The notes beneath the pieces were generated by a model, which searched no databases, was not told where the DNA came from, and saw nothing but the letters and a program-made list of their open reading frames with translations. From NCBI GenBank assembly GCA_947488815.1, contig CANLCC010000011.1:1-64000 (forward strand): a stretch of DNA of 64,000 nucleotides, read 5' to 3'. Source of the stretch: CAIQIA01 sp945861105 (GTDB lineage Bacteria; Cyanobacteriota; Cyanobacteriia; PCC-6307; Cyanobiaceae). Positions 6,013 through 12,766 of this stretch are shown one piece after another (the stretch's first letter is position 1; every line of letters begins with the position of its first letter). A program made the position numbers and the translations under genes.

Positions 6013-7575
6013 GTGACCACCAACCCCGACCCGCAGTGGGACGTGATCGTGATCGGTGCCGGCATCGGGGGCCTGGTCACCGCCAGCCAGCTGGCGGCCA
6101 AGGGGGCCCGCACCCTGGTGCTTGAGCGTTACCTGATTCCGGGGGGCAGTGGCGGCAGCTTCCGCCGCGAGGGCTACACCTTCGATGTCGGTGCCTCGAT
6201 GATCTTCGGCTTCGGCGACAAGGGCCACACCAATCTGCTCACCCGTGCCCTGGCCGATGTGGGGCAGCACTGCGCCACCATTCCGGATCCGGCTCAGCTC
6301 GAATACCACCTGCCCGGCGGGCTGACCCTGGCGGTCGACCGGGACTACGAGCAGTTCATCGCTGACCTCACGGCCCGTTTTCCCCATGAGGCGAAGGGCA
6401 TCCGCGCCTTCTACGACACCTGCTGGCAGGTGTTCCGCTGCCTGGATGCGATGCCGTTGCTGTCCCTCGAAGATCCGGCCTACCTGGCCAAGGTGTTCTT
6501 CCGGGCGCCCCTGGCCTGCCTTGGCCTGGCCCGCTGGCTGCCGTTCAACGCCGGTGACGTCGCCCGGGCTCATATCCGCGATGAAGAGCTGCTGCGTTTC
6601 ATCGACATGGAGTGCTTCTGCTGGAGCGTGATGCCCGCCGATCGCACCCCGATGATCAACGCCGGCATGGTGTTCTCCGACCGCCACGCCGGTGGCATCA
6701 ACTACCCCCGCGGCGGTGTGGGTGTGATCGCCGAGAAGCTGGTGGCCGGCCTTGAGGCCCATGGCGGCACCATCCGCTACCGCGCCCGGGTGGTGGAGGT
6801 GCTGATCGAGAACGGCACGGCGGTGGGCGTGCAGCTGGCCAGCGGCGAAACCATCCGGGCGCGACGGGTGGTGAGCAATGCCACCCGCTGGGACACCTTC
6901 GCCGGCGCTGCGGATCAGGCGGGCACCATGGAGCGGCCCCTGGTCGACCAGGACCACACCCCCAGGGCCGAGGCCAGCTGGCGCCGCCGCTACCGGCCCT
7001 CACCGTCGTTCCTGTCGCTGCATCTGGGCATTGATGCCGCCGTGGTGCCCGCTGGCTTCCACTGCCATCACCTGCTGCTCGAAGACTGGGCGGCGATGGA
7101 GGACGAGCAGGGGGTGGTGTTCGTGTCGATGCCCACCCTGCTTGATCCCTCCCTGGCACCGCCAGGTCACCACATCCTGCACACCTTCACCCCCTCGGCG
7201 ATCGAGGCCTGGAACGGGCTGTCGCCATCGGCCTACCGGGCGAAGAAGCAGGCCGATGCCGAACGGCTGATCGGTCGTCTGGAGGCGATCCTGCCCGGCC
7301 TGGCCGGCGCCCTCCGCCATCAGGAGGTGGGCACCCCCCGTAGTCATCGGCGTTTCCTCGGCCGCATGGGCGGCACCTACGGTCCGATTCCCGCCCTGCG
7401 CCTGCCGGGCCTGCTGCCGATGCCCTTCAACCGCACGGGCGTGCCAGGTCTGTACTGCGTCGGCGATTCCTGCTTCCCGGGCCAGGGCCTCAATGCTGTC
7501 GCCTTCAGCGGTTTCGCCTGCGCCCATCGCCTCGGTGCCGATCTGGGGCTCAACCCCTGGGCCCTGCCGGCCTAG
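6013..7575 (+). CDS. crtH: Carotenoid isomerase (CrtH / CrtISO family)
   Basis: The 520-residue protein opens with a FAD-binding motif (VIVIGAGIGG, residues 11-20), then ERYLIPGGSGGSF and a C-terminal VPGLYCVGDSCFPGQGLNAVA, as in the phytoene-desaturase-like FAD oxidoreductases. The segments GYTFDVGASMIFGF, CFCWSVMPADRTPMINA and GGINYPRGGVGVIAEKL match cyanobacterial CrtH rather than the CrtO ketolase. CrtH isomerises poly-cis lycopene intermediates to the all-trans form in carotenoid synthesis. GTG 6013 follows trmFO by 26 bases, with TAGGGT (5984-5989) as a possible -10 box. Confidence 0.88.
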   Translation: MTTNPDPQWDVIVIGAGIGGLVTASQLAAKGARTLVLERYLIPGGSGGSFRREGYTFDVGASMIFGFGDKGHTNLLTRALADVGQHCATIPDPAQLEYHLPGGLTLAVDRDYEQFIADLTARFPHEAKGIRAFYDTCWQVFRCLDAMPLLSLEDPAYLAKVFFRAPLACLGLARWLPFNAGDVARAHIRDEELLRFIDMECFCWSVMPADRTPMINAGMVFSDRHAGGINYPRGGVGVIAEKLVAGLEAHGGTIRYRARVVEVLIENGTAVGVQLASGETIRARRVVSNATRWDTFAGAADQAGTMERPLVDQDHTPRAEASWRRRYRPSPSFLSLHLGIDAAVVPAGFHCHHLLLEDWAAMEDEQGVVFVSMPTLLDPSLAPPGHHILHTFTPSAIEAWNGLSPSAYRAKKQADAERLIGRLEAILPGLAGALRHQEVGTPRSHRRFLGRMGGTYGPIPALRLPGLLPMPFNRTGVPGLYCVGDSCFPGQGLNAVAFSGFACAHRLGADLGLNPWALPA

Positions 7576-7616
7576 CGCTGCCCTTTGTAACGTCTCTGGA
7601 CCCCACGGCACCGGCC

Positions 7617-7901
7617 ATGAGCGCAGCCCCCTTGCCCAGCTCCGAGGAACTGGGCCGGTACATCGAAGCCCGCGGCCAGATCGACCGCCCCTGGCTCTGG
7701 CATCTGCTGCGCATCGCCAAGCTCAGGGAAAGCCAGTCGACCATGGATCCCGACGAGTTCCTCCAGCGGCTGCAGGAGGCCCACGCCGACCTGATGCGGC
7801 TCGGAGCCTTCTGGGAAGGTCGCGAGGAGGAGGTGTTCGGCGGCCGCTACCGCCCCGACACCATCCTGGCTCCGCTGCCCGGCAGTCCCGAGGACCGCTG
7901 A
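7617..7901 (+). CDS. Small soluble protein of unknown function
   Basis: The 94-residue acidic, helical protein begins MSAAPLPSSEELGRYIEARG and continues with DRPWLWHLLRIAKLRESQ, DPDEFLQRLQEAHADLMRLG and FWEGREEEVFGGRYRPD. No known domain is recognised. The stop overlaps the next ATG (ATGA at 7901), so the two genes are translationally coupled and this protein may work with the membrane protein downstream. Confidence 0.7.
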   Translation: MSAAPLPSSEELGRYIEARGQIDRPWLWHLLRIAKLRESQSTMDPDEFLQRLQEAHADLMRLGAFWEGREEEVFGGRYRPDTILAPLPGSPEDR

Positions 7902-8449
7902 TGACCGCGGTTCATCCCCTCGATCGGTTGATCGCCTCCACCCTGGTGCTCCTCTACCTGGCGCTGGTGCTGCCCCTGCCCTTGCTTGCCCCCGTGGCGC
8001 TGCGCCCCTGGTTGCTGCTGCTGGTGCCCCTCGGCCTGGTGCTGCTGCTGATGGTGCTCAGCGAACGGGTGTGGCTCAGCGACGAAGGCCTGCAGGTGGG
8101 TCATCCCGCCTGGTGCCGCTGGCTGCTGCGCCGGGGCTGGAGCCTGCGCTGGGATCAGATCGACGCCCTCGTGCCGGTGGGCACCAGCCAGGGTGGCAAG
8201 GTCTTTTACGTACGCCGCCGCGGACCCGACGGTGGCGCCGTGCTGTTGCCCCACCGAATCGCCCGCTTCGACGCGTTCCTGGCCGAATTCAGCCGTCGCA
8301 CCGGTCTCGATACCAGTGGTGTCGGCCGTCTCACCCCTCCCTGGACCTATCAGTTGCTGATGGCCTTAAGCGGGTTGATGCTGGCTGCTGAGCTGGGCGC
8401 CATCGCCACCGGACAGATTGCCCCTTTCGGAACCCTTGCCCCCCTCTGA
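7901..8449 (+). CDS. Membrane protein of unknown function
   Basis: The 182-residue protein has two N-terminal membrane segments (about residues 11-30 and 33-52, both leucine rich) and one near the C terminus (LLMALSGLMLAAELGAIATG). Between them lies a soluble stretch with WLSDEGLQVG, WSLRWDQIDALVPVG and KVFYVRRRGPDGGAVLLP, a pattern resembling bacterial PH-like membrane-anchored domains. Function is unknown. It is coupled to the preceding gene, and its 3' end overlaps the convergent response regulator by 84 bases. Confidence 0.7.
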   Translation: MTAVHPLDRLIASTLVLLYLALVLPLPLLAPVALRPWLLLLVPLGLVLLLMVLSERVWLSDEGLQVGHPAWCRWLLRRGWSLRWDQIDALVPVGTSQGGKVFYVRRRGPDGGAVLLPHRIARFDAFLAEFSRRTGLDTSGVGRLTPPWTYQLLMALSGLMLAAELGAIATGQIAPFGTLAPL

Positions 8450-9148
8450 ACCGCTATCGGCCAGGGTGTCGAGGCTGAAGCGGTAACCCTGCTGCCGCAC
8501 GGTCTCGATGCCGCCGCCTTCCCCGAGGCCGGCCTGTTCGAGCTTGCGCCGCAGGGTCAGCACCTGGGTGTCGACCGACCGGGGGCCACCGCTGAAGGGC
8601 GGCCAGGCCATGGTCAGCAGCTCCTGGCGGCTGCGCACATGCCCCGGAGGCATCAACAGGGCGCAGAGCAGGGCGAACTCCCTCGGGCTCAGCTCGACGG
8701 GCTGGTCGCGCAGGGTGACCTGCCGCAACAGCAGATGCACCTCCAGTGGACCCAGGGTCACCTTTTCATGCAGGCCGGTGCGGCGGCCGAGCAGCTTGCG
8801 GCAGCGGGCCACCAGTTCCTCGAGGCCGAACGGTTTGCGCAGCACATCCTCGGCGCCACCGTCGAGCAGGGCCACCACGGCCTCGGCACCGGTGCGGGCC
8901 GTGAGCACCAGGGCCGGGCAGCGCAACTGGGCCGCCAGCTTCAGGGCCGTGGTCTCCTCCAGCAGTTCAGCCCCCACGAGCAGATCGGGCTGTTGCTCCT
9001 GGCAGAGCTCCAGGGCTTCAGGGGCGGTGCCGGCGGCCGCCGTGAGATGGCCCTCCTGCCGCAGCCGCTGGGCAAGCACAAGCCGCAGGGTGGAGTGGGG
9101 CTCCACCACAAGGATGCGGGCGCGGTTCTGTTCGGTGACCTCGACCAA
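8366..9148 (-). CDS. OmpR-type response regulator with a degenerate receiver domain
   Basis: The 260-residue protein has an N-terminal receiver-like domain (about 10-122) and a C-terminal winged helix (about 130-232: EVHLLLRQVTLRDQPVELSP, then REFALLCALLM and SVDTQVLTLRRKLEQ). In the receiver the phosphoacceptor position after PDLLVG is Ala60 instead of Asp, and the usual acidic pair after the first strand is Glu-Pro-His. The Thr of LTART and the Lys of LRKPF remain. Phosphotransfer is therefore unlikely, and control by ligand, redox state or level is more probable. The last 30 residues are a Gly/Ser-rich tail overlapping the convergent membrane-protein gene. Confidence 0.85.
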   Translation of the reverse strand: MVEVTEQNRARILVVEPHSTLRLVLAQRLRQEGHLTAAAGTAPEALELCQEQQPDLLVGAELLEETTALKLAAQLRCPALVLTARTGAEAVVALLDGGAEDVLRKPFGLEELVARCRKLLGRRTGLHEKVTLGPLEVHLLLRQVTLRDQPVELSPREFALLCALLMPPGHVRSRQELLTMAWPPFSGGPRSVDTQVLTLRRKLEQAGLGEGGGIETVRQQGYRFSLDTLADSGSEGGKGSERGNLSGGDGAQLSSQHQPA

Positions 9149-9231
9149 CCCATCGGTGGCGGACCGACCTACCCTAAAGGGGTTTCACGCCCGTGCTGGT
9201 AGCAGGCGATGCCTTGCCAGCCGTCCCCCCG

Positions 9232-9498
9232 ATGACCGCGCTGCAGGACCCGGACGCCATCCGCCATTTCCAGTCACTCTGTGACGCCTGCCAGGAACTC
9301 TCCCTGCGGCACCACGGCCCCTCGGAGCTGCGTCTGTACGCCGACGGGTATCTCCACGCCCTGCGCCGCAACCAGAGCCTTGATCCCCTCACCCAGCGCC
9401 GGTTCGAGGAGCTGGTGGACCGCTGGATCCGCGATCCGTCCAGCTTCGTCGGCCCCGATGGGGATCCGCGGCGGCTGATCGAGACCGAACGGTTCTAG
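9232..9498 (+). CDS. Small cyanobacterial protein, DUF6761-like
   Basis: From ATG 9232 the product is 88 residues beginning MTALQDPDAIRHFQSLCDAC, then LRLYADGYLHALRRNQSLDP and FEELVDRWIRDPSSFVGPD. This matches my recollection of a short helical protein family found only in cyanobacteria (DUF6761), whose role is unknown. GTG 9193 would add 13 residues with no conserved look, so 9232 is preferred. The last four bases overlap the convergent glutaredoxin gene. Confidence 0.65.
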   Translation: MTALQDPDAIRHFQSLCDACQELSLRHHGPSELRLYADGYLHALRRNQSLDPLTQRRFEELVDRWIRDPSSFVGPDGDPRRLIETERF

Positions 9499-9824
9499 GA
9501 GGCGAGGGCGACGGTCACCTTCTCGCGCAGCTCACCGGAGTTGTACAGCTCGATGAGGATGTCTGAGCCGCCCAGAAATTCACCCTTGAGATACACCTGA
9601 GGAATGGTCGGCCAGTTGGAGTACTCCTTGATCCCCTGGCGGATCTCCGGATCGGCGAGCACATCGATGGTCTCGAACGGAACGCCGAGGGCATTGAAGA
9701 TCTGCACCGCGTTGTTGGAGAAGCCGCACTGGGGCATCAGCTTGTTGCCCTTCATGAACACCAGAATCGGGCTGGCGGCGATCAGTGCGTCGATGCGGGC
9801 CTTGAGCTCTGCGTCCATGGCCAT
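9495..9824 (-). CDS. grxD: Monothiol glutaredoxin, CGFS type
   Basis: The 109-residue protein is a Grx4/GrxD-type monothiol glutaredoxin: ILVFMKGNKLMPQCGFSNNA with the CGFS active site at residues 33-36, NWPTIPQVYLKGEFLGGSDI, and a C-terminal helix. Such proteins bind and deliver a [2Fe-2S] cluster with glutathione, often as a heterodimer with BolA. The bolA-like gene lies immediately upstream on the same strand, 27 bases away, which supports that partnership. MDAELK two codons in is an alternative start. Confidence 0.95.
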   Translation of the reverse strand: MAMDAELKARIDALIAASPILVFMKGNKLMPQCGFSNNAVQIFNALGVPFETIDVLADPEIRQGIKEYSNWPTIPQVYLKGEFLGGSDILIELYNSGELREKVTVALAS

Positions 9825-9851
9825 GGTGGTCGGCGGTGGCGGTCCCTGAGC

Positions 9852-10085
9852 TTAGGTCGGGCAGGTGGTGCGCAGGGCCAGGGCATGGATGGCCTCACTG
9901 GCCAGTTCCTCCTGCAGGGCGCCGTAGACCAGCTGGTGCTGTCGCACCCGGCTGAGGTCCCGGAAGGCTTCCGACACCACGCTCACCTGCAGATGATCGC
10001 CACCGCCGGTGAGGTCCTCGACCGTCACCTCGGCATCGGGCAGCTGGCGGCGGATCGCCGCCACCACAGCATCGGGCTGAACCAT
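9852..10085 (-). CDS. BolA family protein
   Basis: The 77-residue protein has the BolA fold pattern: helix VVAAIRRQLPDAEVTVEDLT, a GGGDHLQVSVVSEAF strand-turn, RVRQHQLVYGAL with the conserved His that can ligate iron, and IHALALRT at the end. BolA partners of CGFS glutaredoxins hold a shared [2Fe-2S] cluster and act in iron sensing or cluster transfer. It precedes grxD in the same transcript. Confidence 0.92.
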   Translation of the reverse strand: MVQPDAVVAAIRRQLPDAEVTVEDLTGGGDHLQVSVVSEAFRDLSRVRQHQLVYGALQEELASEAIHALALRTTCPT

Positions 10086-10096
10086 CGGAAGCGACC

Positions 10097-10627
10097 TCAG
10101 TTGGCGGCGGTGGGGGTGTAAGGCGTGGAGACGAAGCCGATCTCGAGCAGCTGCTGGTAGGCCTTGCGGCCATCGGCCGAGGCGGGCGTCATCAGCTTGA
10201 CCACCTCCACCAGCAGCGGCACGGCCACCTCCGCCTGATTCTGCCGCCGATACACCGCAGCCAGGCGCAGGTTCGCCTGCGACAGCTTCTCGATGGCCTC
10301 ACGGCCCTTCTGGTCCATGTCGCGGGGGATGCGGGCATCGAGGCCGCGGAAGGCCCCCCCCAGGTCGCGGTAGAAGCTCAGCAACGACCGGGCGGCATTG
10401 CGGGCCTTGTCGTAGCTCTTGACCGCTTCGGGCAGGGCCCCCGCCGCCGCATCCCGGTCACCGCGGGCCAGCAGGGTGTCGACGGTGCTGAGGTTGAACC
10501 CTTCGCTGCCGCTGGCGAGCACCCGCTGCACCTCACCGGCTCCTGTCTGCGCCGGCGCCGGTCCTGACACCGCGACGACGGACAGGCCGGCCAGAGCCAC
10601 ACCAAGGCTCAGCAGAAGTCGACGCAT
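10097..10627 (-). CDS. Secreted helical-repeat protein of unknown function
   Basis: The 176-residue protein begins with a signal peptide (MRRLLLSLGVALAGLSVVAV, probable cleavage after AQT near residue 28). The mature part is alpha-helical and TPR-like: DTLLARGDRDAAAGALPEAV then KSYDKARNAARSLLSFYRDL, and a second unit LSQANLRLAAVYRRQNQAEV. It is probably periplasmic or lumenal. It precedes the bolA-grxD pair by 11 bases on the same strand, so the three may be co-transcribed. A role in photosystem or iron biology would be speculation. Confidence 0.7.
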   Translation of the reverse strand: MRRLLLSLGVALAGLSVVAVSGPAPAQTGAGEVQRVLASGSEGFNLSTVDTLLARGDRDAAAGALPEAVKSYDKARNAARSLLSFYRDLGGAFRGLDARIPRDMDQKGREAIEKLSQANLRLAAVYRRQNQAEVAVPLLVEVVKLMTPASADGRKAYQQLLEIGFVSTPYTPTAAN

Positions 10628-10656
10628 GCCGTCGCCATGCAGTGGGAGCGGTGACT

Positions 10657-11361
10657 TTAGGCGTCGGCCAGGGGTCGACCCACCCGGCGCCGGGCCGCTT
10701 CCTCCGCCGACCGCAGGGCCGCCGCCAGGCGCAGACCCAGATCCGCCGCCGCGGCCTTGCCGCCACCCTCCAGCTCGAGGGGGGCACCGATTTCGACCGC
10801 CGCCAGGTCACCGGGCAGCGGGAGGCGGCTGCTGTAGGCCAGGCCCACGGGCAGCACCGGCACCGCCAGGCCGCGGCTGCGGGCCAGGGTCGCCAGTCGC
10901 GGCACCCCGGGGGCCACCACGATCGGATCGTCCTCGCGGTTGATGCGCCCCTCGGGGAACACCACCACCTGCTGCCCCTCGGCGAGCAGATCCAGCACCA
11001 GCCGCAGGCTGGCGGTGCCGGGGTTGCTCTGGTCGATGGCAAAGCAGCCGAGGCGCTGCAGAAACCAGCCCTGCAGGCCGGCCATCTCGGTGGTGGTGAC
11101 CATGAAGCGGCAGTCCCGGCCCGTCACCCGACGGCCGACGGCATGGGGAAGGATCAGGGCATCCCAGCGGGCCCGATGGGTGGGGGCCAGCAGCACCGGC
11201 CCCCGCCGCGGCAGATGCCCCAGGCCGTGGACGGCCACGGAGCGGAAGAAACACCCCACCGCCAGGTGGTCGGTCACCACCGTCGCCAGGGGCGCCAGCC
11301 AGGGGGCAACGGCAGCGGCGGGGGGCTGGCTGGCGATGGCGGCCAGGGGGAACACGGTCAT
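10657..11361 (-). CDS. 1-acyl-sn-glycerol-3-phosphate acyltransferase family protein
   Basis: The 234-residue protein carries the PlsC/LPLAT motifs. The catalytic HX4D appears as THRARWDAL, the second block follows as GWFLQRLGCFAIDQ, and the glycerophosphate-binding block is VVFPEGRINREDD. A late VPVLPVGLAY completes the pattern. The family transfers an acyl group to lysophosphatidic acid in phospholipid synthesis at the membrane. Several PlsC-like proteins often coexist, so the exact substrate is not certain. The gene is divergent from pdxJ, 59 bases away. Confidence 0.85.
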   Translation of the reverse strand: MTVFPLAAIASQPPAAAVAPWLAPLATVVTDHLAVGCFFRSVAVHGLGHLPRRGPVLLAPTHRARWDALILPHAVGRRVTGRDCRFMVTTTEMAGLQGWFLQRLGCFAIDQSNPGTASLRLVLDLLAEGQQVVVFPEGRINREDDPIVVAPGVPRLATLARSRGLAVPVLPVGLAYSSRLPLPGDLAAVEIGAPLELEGGGKAAAADLGLRLAAALRSAEEAARRRVGRPLADA

Positions 11362-11392
11362 GGGGTCAACCGTATCGACGACCGCCGCTGCC

Positions 11393-11398
11393 TAGAGT
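11393..11398 (+). promoter_or_regulatory. Candidate -10 box of pdxJ
   Basis: TAGAGT lies 23 bases before the pdxJ ATG, inside the sequence CTGCCTAGAGTC. The same 12-base string sits upstream of recR (39126-39137). No good -35 partner is visible at a 16-18 base spacing, so this is tentative. Confidence 0.3.
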
Positions 11399-11420
11399 CA
11401 CCCACTGGACAGCCGCCACG

Positions 11421-12167
11421 ATGGCCAGCCTCGGCGTCAACATCGACCACCTGGCCACCGTGCGCCAGGCCCGCCGCACGGTCGAACCCGACCCGGTCAC
11501 CCTTGCCCTGCTGGCCGAACTGGGCGGCGCCGATGGCATCACGGTGCACCTGCGCGAAGACCGGCGCCACATCCAGGACCGTGACGTGGAGCTGCTGCGG
11601 GCAACGGTGCGCAGCCGCCTCAACCTCGAGATGGCCGCCACCGACGCCATGGAAGCGGTGGCCCTGCGGGTGCGGCCGGCCATGGTCACCCTCGTGCCGG
11701 AACGGCGGGAGGAGGTCACCACCGAGGGGGGGCTCGACGCCGCCGGCCAGGGGAACGTGCTGCAGGGGCGGGTGCAGCGCCTGCAGTCGGCCGGCATTCC
11801 GGTGAGTCTGTTCATCGACCCCGACGGTCGCCAGATCGACGCCGCAGCCGCCTCAGGCAGCCGCTGGATCGAACTCCACACCGGCCGCTATGCCGATGCC
11901 CCCTGGGCCGACCAACCCACCGAGCTGGCCCGGCTCGAGAAGGCCTGCGACCTGGCCCGCCAGCGGGGACTGCGGGTCAATGCCGGCCACGGGCTCACCT
12001 ATCAGAACGTGGAGCCGGTGGCGGCCATGGCCGGCGTCGAAGAGCTCAACATCGGCCACACGATCATCGCCAGGGCCCTGGCGGTGGGGCTCACCGAAGC
12101 GGTACGGGAGATGAAGCGCCTCGTCACCTCCCCCCGGCGGGAACCGCTCTTCGGTCTCGGCGGCTGA
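11421..12167 (+). CDS. pdxJ: Pyridoxine 5'-phosphate synthase
   Basis: The 248-residue protein is a complete PdxJ. LGVNIDHLATVRQAR is at the N terminus, GITVHLREDRRHI supplies the catalytic Glu/Arg region, NLEMAATDAM and LVPERREEVTTEGGLD follow, then RVNAGHGLTYQNV and NIGHTIIARALAVGL. It condenses 1-deoxyxylulose 5-phosphate with 3-amino-2-oxopropyl phosphate to make pyridoxine 5'-phosphate in the DXP-dependent route to vitamin B6. ycf54 follows after 47 bases in the same direction. Confidence 0.97.
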   Translation: MASLGVNIDHLATVRQARRTVEPDPVTLALLAELGGADGITVHLREDRRHIQDRDVELLRATVRSRLNLEMAATDAMEAVALRVRPAMVTLVPERREEVTTEGGLDAAGQGNVLQGRVQRLQSAGIPVSLFIDPDGRQIDAAAASGSRWIELHTGRYADAPWADQPTELARLEKACDLARQRGLRVNAGHGLTYQNVEPVAAMAGVEELNIGHTIIARALAVGLTEAVREMKRLVTSPRREPLFGLGG

Positions 12168-12214
12168 ACCGCCCCACGACCGTGCGGCAGAATCCGGCCA
12201 GGAACCAGTCAGGG

Positions 12215-12556
12215 ATGACCACATACCACTTCGTCGCGGCCAGTGAACGGTTTCTGACGGTGGAGGAACCGCTCGAGGAAGTGCTGCGCGAACGCCAGCG
12301 CCACTACGGCGAGACGGGTCGCACCGTTGATTTCTGGTTGCTGCGCCGTCCCGGCTTCCTCGACAGCGCCGGGCTGGCGGCCGAGCTGGCGGATGTGCCC
12401 CGACCCGCGGCGGCGGTGGTCTCCACCGACGCGAGCTTCATTGACTTCATGAAGCTGCGGCTTGAATTCGTGAAGCGTGGATCGTTCGAGGCTCCATCGC
12501 CCGCCATTCCGGATCCGCTGGCCGAAGGGTCGGCAGCAGATCCTCCAGGGCCCTGA
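12215..12556 (+). CDS. ycf54: Ycf54-like Mg-protoporphyrin monomethylester cyclase factor
   Basis: From ATG 12215 the 113-residue protein shows the Ycf54 signature: MTTYHFVAASERFLTVEEPL, RQRHYGETGRTVDFWLL, AAAVVSTDASFIDFMKLRLE and FEAPSPAIPDPL. Ycf54 is needed for assembly or activity of the oxygen-dependent Mg-protoporphyrin IX monomethylester cyclase, the step forming ring E of chlorophyll. An in-frame codon at 12182 would add 11 residues ahead of the conserved start. The 3' end may overlap a small opposite-strand gene. Confidence 0.93.
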   Translation: MTTYHFVAASERFLTVEEPLEEVLRERQRHYGETGRTVDFWLLRRPGFLDSAGLAAELADVPRPAAAVVSTDASFIDFMKLRLEFVKRGSFEAPSPAIPDPLAEGSAADPPGP

Positions 12557-12659
12557 ATTCCAGCCTGAGCTCCGCTGCGGGAGACAGGAGGGTCTGAAGG
12601 CGGATGAGCTCCTCGGGGTGCAGCTCTCCGTCCTCCATCCATTGCAGGACGGTGGGCAC
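12447..12659 (-). CDS. Possible small gene antisense to the ycf54 3' end
   Basis: A GTG-started frame of 70 residues reads MPTVLQWMEDGELHPEELIR then LQTLLSPAAELRLEFRALED and LLPTLRPADPEWRAMEP. Third-position GC is high and the residues outside the ycf54 overlap look protein-like and helical. The last 36 or so codons lie over ycf54, so conservation there cannot be judged by eye. No family is recognised. It may be real or a chance frame. Confidence 0.4.
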   Translation of the reverse strand: MPTVLQWMEDGELHPEELIRLQTLLSPAAELRLEFRALEDLLPTLRPADPEWRAMEPRTIHASRIQAAAS

Positions 12660-12766
12660 GGGCGGTCGATATTTCTTTCACAGGATTGTGTCAGTTCCCG
12701 GACCATTCCGGGGGTGTTGAGGGGCACCAGGCCCTTGAAAGAACCTGAAGATCCCCTCTCTGAATC

